From Pseudomonadota bacterium (lineage in GTDB: Bacteria; Pseudomonadota; Gammaproteobacteria; Xanthomonadales; Rhodanobacteraceae), in assembly GCA_023388255.1 (NCBI GenBank), contig JAEWGO010000012.1:124001-188000 (forward strand): 64,000 nt of DNA, read 5' to 3'. Below are positions 61,918-64,000 of this stretch, one piece after another (within the stretch, counting starts at the first letter, position 1; every line of letters begins with the position of its first letter). The notes under the pieces were generated by a model. The model was not told the origin of the DNA and ran no database searches. It saw only the letters and a list, made by a program, of their open reading frames with translations. A program made the translations under genes and the position numbers.

Positions 61918-62267
61918 GCTCGATCCCATGACCTTGAACCCACGACAGGGGCGCCTCACGGCGGGGGTCATGCAAAGATCACTGGCGAGTTGCGGCGTGG
62001 CGCGTGGATCAGCAAGCGCTGTCCAGCGTGGCTGCCTGCAACGGTGGACGTCCGGACACTGGAAATCCGGACGTCGGCAAAACCTTCAAAGGTTCAAGAG
62101 ATGCGGTGGGCTGGGCTGGTCGCCGCGTCGGCACGCGCGGGACTCCGGTCTCTTGAGGTCGGGCGCTAGCGTACGTGCAAATGCGCCGTCGCGCAAATAT
62201 CGGTTTCGCGGTGGCGCGGTGGTCCGGATGCATCGGCTAACATAAGCATTCTCCCAAGGACGACATC
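61918..62267. other. Intergenic region between scpA and yciI-like gene
   Basis: 350 bases, no gene seen. It holds the inverted repeat at 62047-62075. The TAACAT sequence near 62238 is a possible -10 for the yciI-bolA pair. Confidence 0.5.
62047..62075. repeat. Perfect 10-bp inverted repeat
   Basis: GACGTCCGGA at 62047-62056 and TCCGGACGTC at 62066-62075 are perfect reverse complements separated by 9 bases. No T-run follows. It could be an operator or an RNA hairpin in the divergent region between scpA and the yciI-like gene. Confidence 0.6.
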
Positions 62268-62570
62268 ATGATGTGGTATGCCATCATCGGAACCGATATC
62301 CCCGACTCGCTGCCGGCCCGGCAATCCACCCGACCGGCGCATCTGGAGCGGCTCGACCGGCTGCGCAATGAGGGCCGTCTGCTGCTCGCCGGGCCGTTCC
62401 CGGCGATCGACGCCGAGGACCCAGGCGCGGCCGGTTTCAGCGGCAGCCTGATCGTGGCGGAATTCGAGGATCTCGCCGCGGCGCAGGCCTGGGCCGCGGC
62501 CGACCCGTACATCGCGGCCGGCGTCTATGCGAAGGTCGACGTGCGCCCGTTCCGCAAGGCGCTGCCGTGA
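62268..62570 (+). CDS. YciI-family protein
   Basis: 100 residues. [55 protein letters not shown], and [20 protein letters not shown] identify the ferredoxin-like YciI fold. Function unclear. The AAGGA ribosome site precedes the ATG pair. Its stop overlaps the bolA start. Confidence 0.92.
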   Translation: MMWYAIIGTDIPDSLPARQSTRPAHLERLDRLRNEGRLLLAGPFPAIDAEDPGAAGFSGSLIVAEFEDLAAAQAWAAADPYIAAGVYAKVDVRPFRKALP

Positions 62571-62833
62571 CGCGCATCGAGCAGATCCGCACCCGGCTGG
62601 CCGTGCTGGAACCGACCGATCTCGTCGTCGAGGACGAGAGCCACCGCCATGTCGGCCATGCCGGCGCGCGCGACGGCCGCGGCCATTTCCGTGTGGAGAT
62701 CGTCAGCGCGACGTTCAGTGGACTGGCGCCGCTGGCGCGCCATCGCGCGGTCTACGCGGCGCTCGGCGAACTGATGCAGACCGACATCCACGCGCTGGCG
62801 ATCGATGCCCGCGCGCCCGGGGAAACGCGATGA
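62567..62833 (+). CDS. bolA: BolA-family protein
   Basis: 88 residues. [40 protein letters not shown] and [20 protein letters not shown] are the BolA fold, with the conserved His/Cys-type ligand region that binds [2Fe-2S] clusters with monothiol glutaredoxins. GTG start overlaps the yciI stop (GTGA). It may be BolA itself or a paralogue such as IbaG. Confidence 0.87.
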   Translation: MTRIEQIRTRLAVLEPTDLVVEDESHRHVGHAGARDGRGHFRVEIVSATFSGLAPLARHRAVYAALGELMQTDIHALAIDARAPGETR

Positions 62834-63041
62834 CACGTGTCGCTCCGGCAGCGTCCGTGACGGCAGCGTAGCGATGCGGACCGCAGTCGCGACAGCGCTC
62901 GACGCAGGGCCGGGATGCGGCTTCCCGAATCAACCGTCGGTTGGCGTGTGTCGTTGCGCAGTCATCCACACATTCAATCACGCATCGTCGCGCAGCCTGT
63001 CACGCGGTGATGCGCTCGCAATCCCGAGGTTTCCGCTTATA

Positions 63042-64000
63042 TGCGTCTGACCACGATCAAGCTGGCCGGCTTCAAGTCCTTCGTCGATCCGACCACCCTG
63101 CACCTGCCGACCAACATGACCGGCGTGGTCGGGCCGAACGGTTGCGGCAAGTCGAACATCATCGACGCGATCCGCTGGGTCATGGGCGAGAGCGCGGCCA
63201 GCCGCCTGCGCGGTGGCGCGCTGACCGACGTGATCTTCTCCGGATCGAGCGGACGCAAGCCGGTCGGCAGCGCGATGGTCGAATTGATATTCGACAATTC
63301 CGACGGCCTGATTGCCGGCGAATACGCGAGCTACAACGAGATCTCGGTCAAGCGCATCGTCAGCCGCGACGGCCAGTCGCAATACCACCTCAACGGCGTC
63401 CGCTGCCGCCGCCGCGACATCACCGACCTCTTTCTCGGCACCGGCCTCGGTCCACGCAGCTATTCGATCATCGAGCAGGGCATGATCTCGGAGATCGTCG
63501 AAGCCGATCCCGAACAGCTGCGCAACCATCTCGAAGAAGCGGCCGGCATCTCCAAGTACAAGGAGCGCCGCAAGGAAACCGAGAGCCGCATCAAGGCGAC
63601 GCGCGAGAACCTCGACCGCGTGCGCGACGTGCGCGACGAAGTCGACAAGCAGCTCGAACACCTGAATCGCCAGGCCCGGACCGCCGAACGCTGGCAGAAG
63701 CTCAAGGAAGATCAGAAGAAGAAAGAAGCCGAGGTCAAGGCACTGAACCTGCGCGCGGCGCAAGCCGAGCTGGATGGTCACTCCGGCGCGTTGCGCAAGG
63801 CCGAACTCGCGATCGAGCAGCAGCTCGCCGAGCAGCGCCATACCGAAGCCGCGCTCGAGACCGGGCGCGAGAAACACGCGCAGGTGACCGAACACATGAA
63901 CTCGGTGCAGGCCGAGGTGTATCGCGTCGGCGCCGAGATCGCCCGTGTCGAGCAGCAGATCCAGCACAGCCGCGAACTTTCCGAGCAGCTCGAACGCACG
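63042..64000 (+). CDS. smc: Chromosome partition protein Smc, N-terminal part (3' end outside window)
   Basis: The first ~319 residues of Smc. MRLTTIKLAGFKSFVDPTTL followed by Walker A GPNGCGKSN at 31-39 and FLGTGLGPRSYSIIEQGMIS is the ATPase head; from ~170 a long coiled coil begins (KETESRIKATRENLDRVRDV). With ScpA and ScpB it forms condensin, which organises the chromosome. The start at 63042 follows a weak AGG site in GAGGTTTCC. The frame runs off the window end. Confidence 0.96.

Noticed and set aside
1..64000. CRISPR arrays, tRNA and rRNA genes
   Set aside because: No regularly spaced repeats and no tRNA-like T-arm/acceptor combinations were found on reading; a tRNA scan would be needed to exclude them fully.

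Overview
The window is GC-rich chromosomal DNA with gammaproteobacterial gene content. Gene families and neighbourhoods (ftsK followed by lolA, an smc-scpA-scpB-rluB set, DUF4124/DUF1428/PhnB-like proteins, the DUF3348-DUF802-OmpA-DUF2894 cluster) point to the Lysobacterales/Xanthomonadales, probably a Rhodanobacteraceae-type organism. Several secreted proteins share a C-terminal tail of the form IFxxGFDG. No rRNA, tRNA or CRISPR array was found.

Layout. 0-5 kb: end of ald, ftsK, a membrane protein, lolA. 5-9.2 kb: a membrane-anchored CadC-like regulator with a TPR-like sensor region and a secreted HAF-repeat protein. 9.2-13.3 kb: small proteins, a SnoaL-like enzyme, a BaiN/HI0933-type flavoprotein, a GNAT and a nitrilase-family hydrolase, partly overlapping. 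13.4-17.4 kb: a secreted beta-propeller-like protein divergent from hutU plus a nitronate monooxygenase-like enzyme. 17.4-26 kb: an accessory stretch with a giant Gly-rich secreted protein carrying HExxH, a decayed LuxR regulator, a PepSY protein between two direct copies of a REP-like palindromic element, a large BNR/sortilin-like secreted protein and a DUF4124 protein. 26.4-29 kb: a translationally coupled Tat-exported amine oxidase, cytochrome c and secreted RidA. 29-30.8 kb: VapBC, a piece of a type I methylase gene and a CDF transporter. 30.9-34.9 kb: a four-gene operon that looks like an uncharacterised ion-driven stator (MotAB/ZorAB-like). 35-40 kb: small VOC/PhnB, DUF2200, TetR, reductase and SnoaL genes, including a decayed SnoaL copy; part of it looks horizontally acquired.

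40.7-50 kb: an S9 peptidase, a Phd/RelE-type toxin-antitoxin pair overlapping a DUF1615 lipoprotein gene, more small PhnB/DUF1428 genes, a class C beta-lactamase-type hydrolase, an EamA transporter divergent from a class IV aminotransferase, and a 5'-truncated PD40-repeat gene. 50-57 kb: DUF72, Pr6Pr membrane protein plus type II NADH dehydrogenase, a small GNAT, and an ECF sigma factor overlapping a Ser/Thr kinase with a TPR-rich C-terminal part. 57-64 kb: a CsgG-like protein with a clear terminator, then rluB-scpB-scpA on the minus strand, YciI-BolA, and the 5' part of smc. ScpA, ScpB and Smc form the chromosome condensin, so its parts lie within about 4 kb here.

The most interesting items are the stator-like DUF802/OmpA operon, the amine oxidase-cytochrome c-RidA unit, the sigma factor-kinase pair and the repeated IFxxGFDG C-terminal tail. 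All family calls come from reading the translated sequence; no database search was run.
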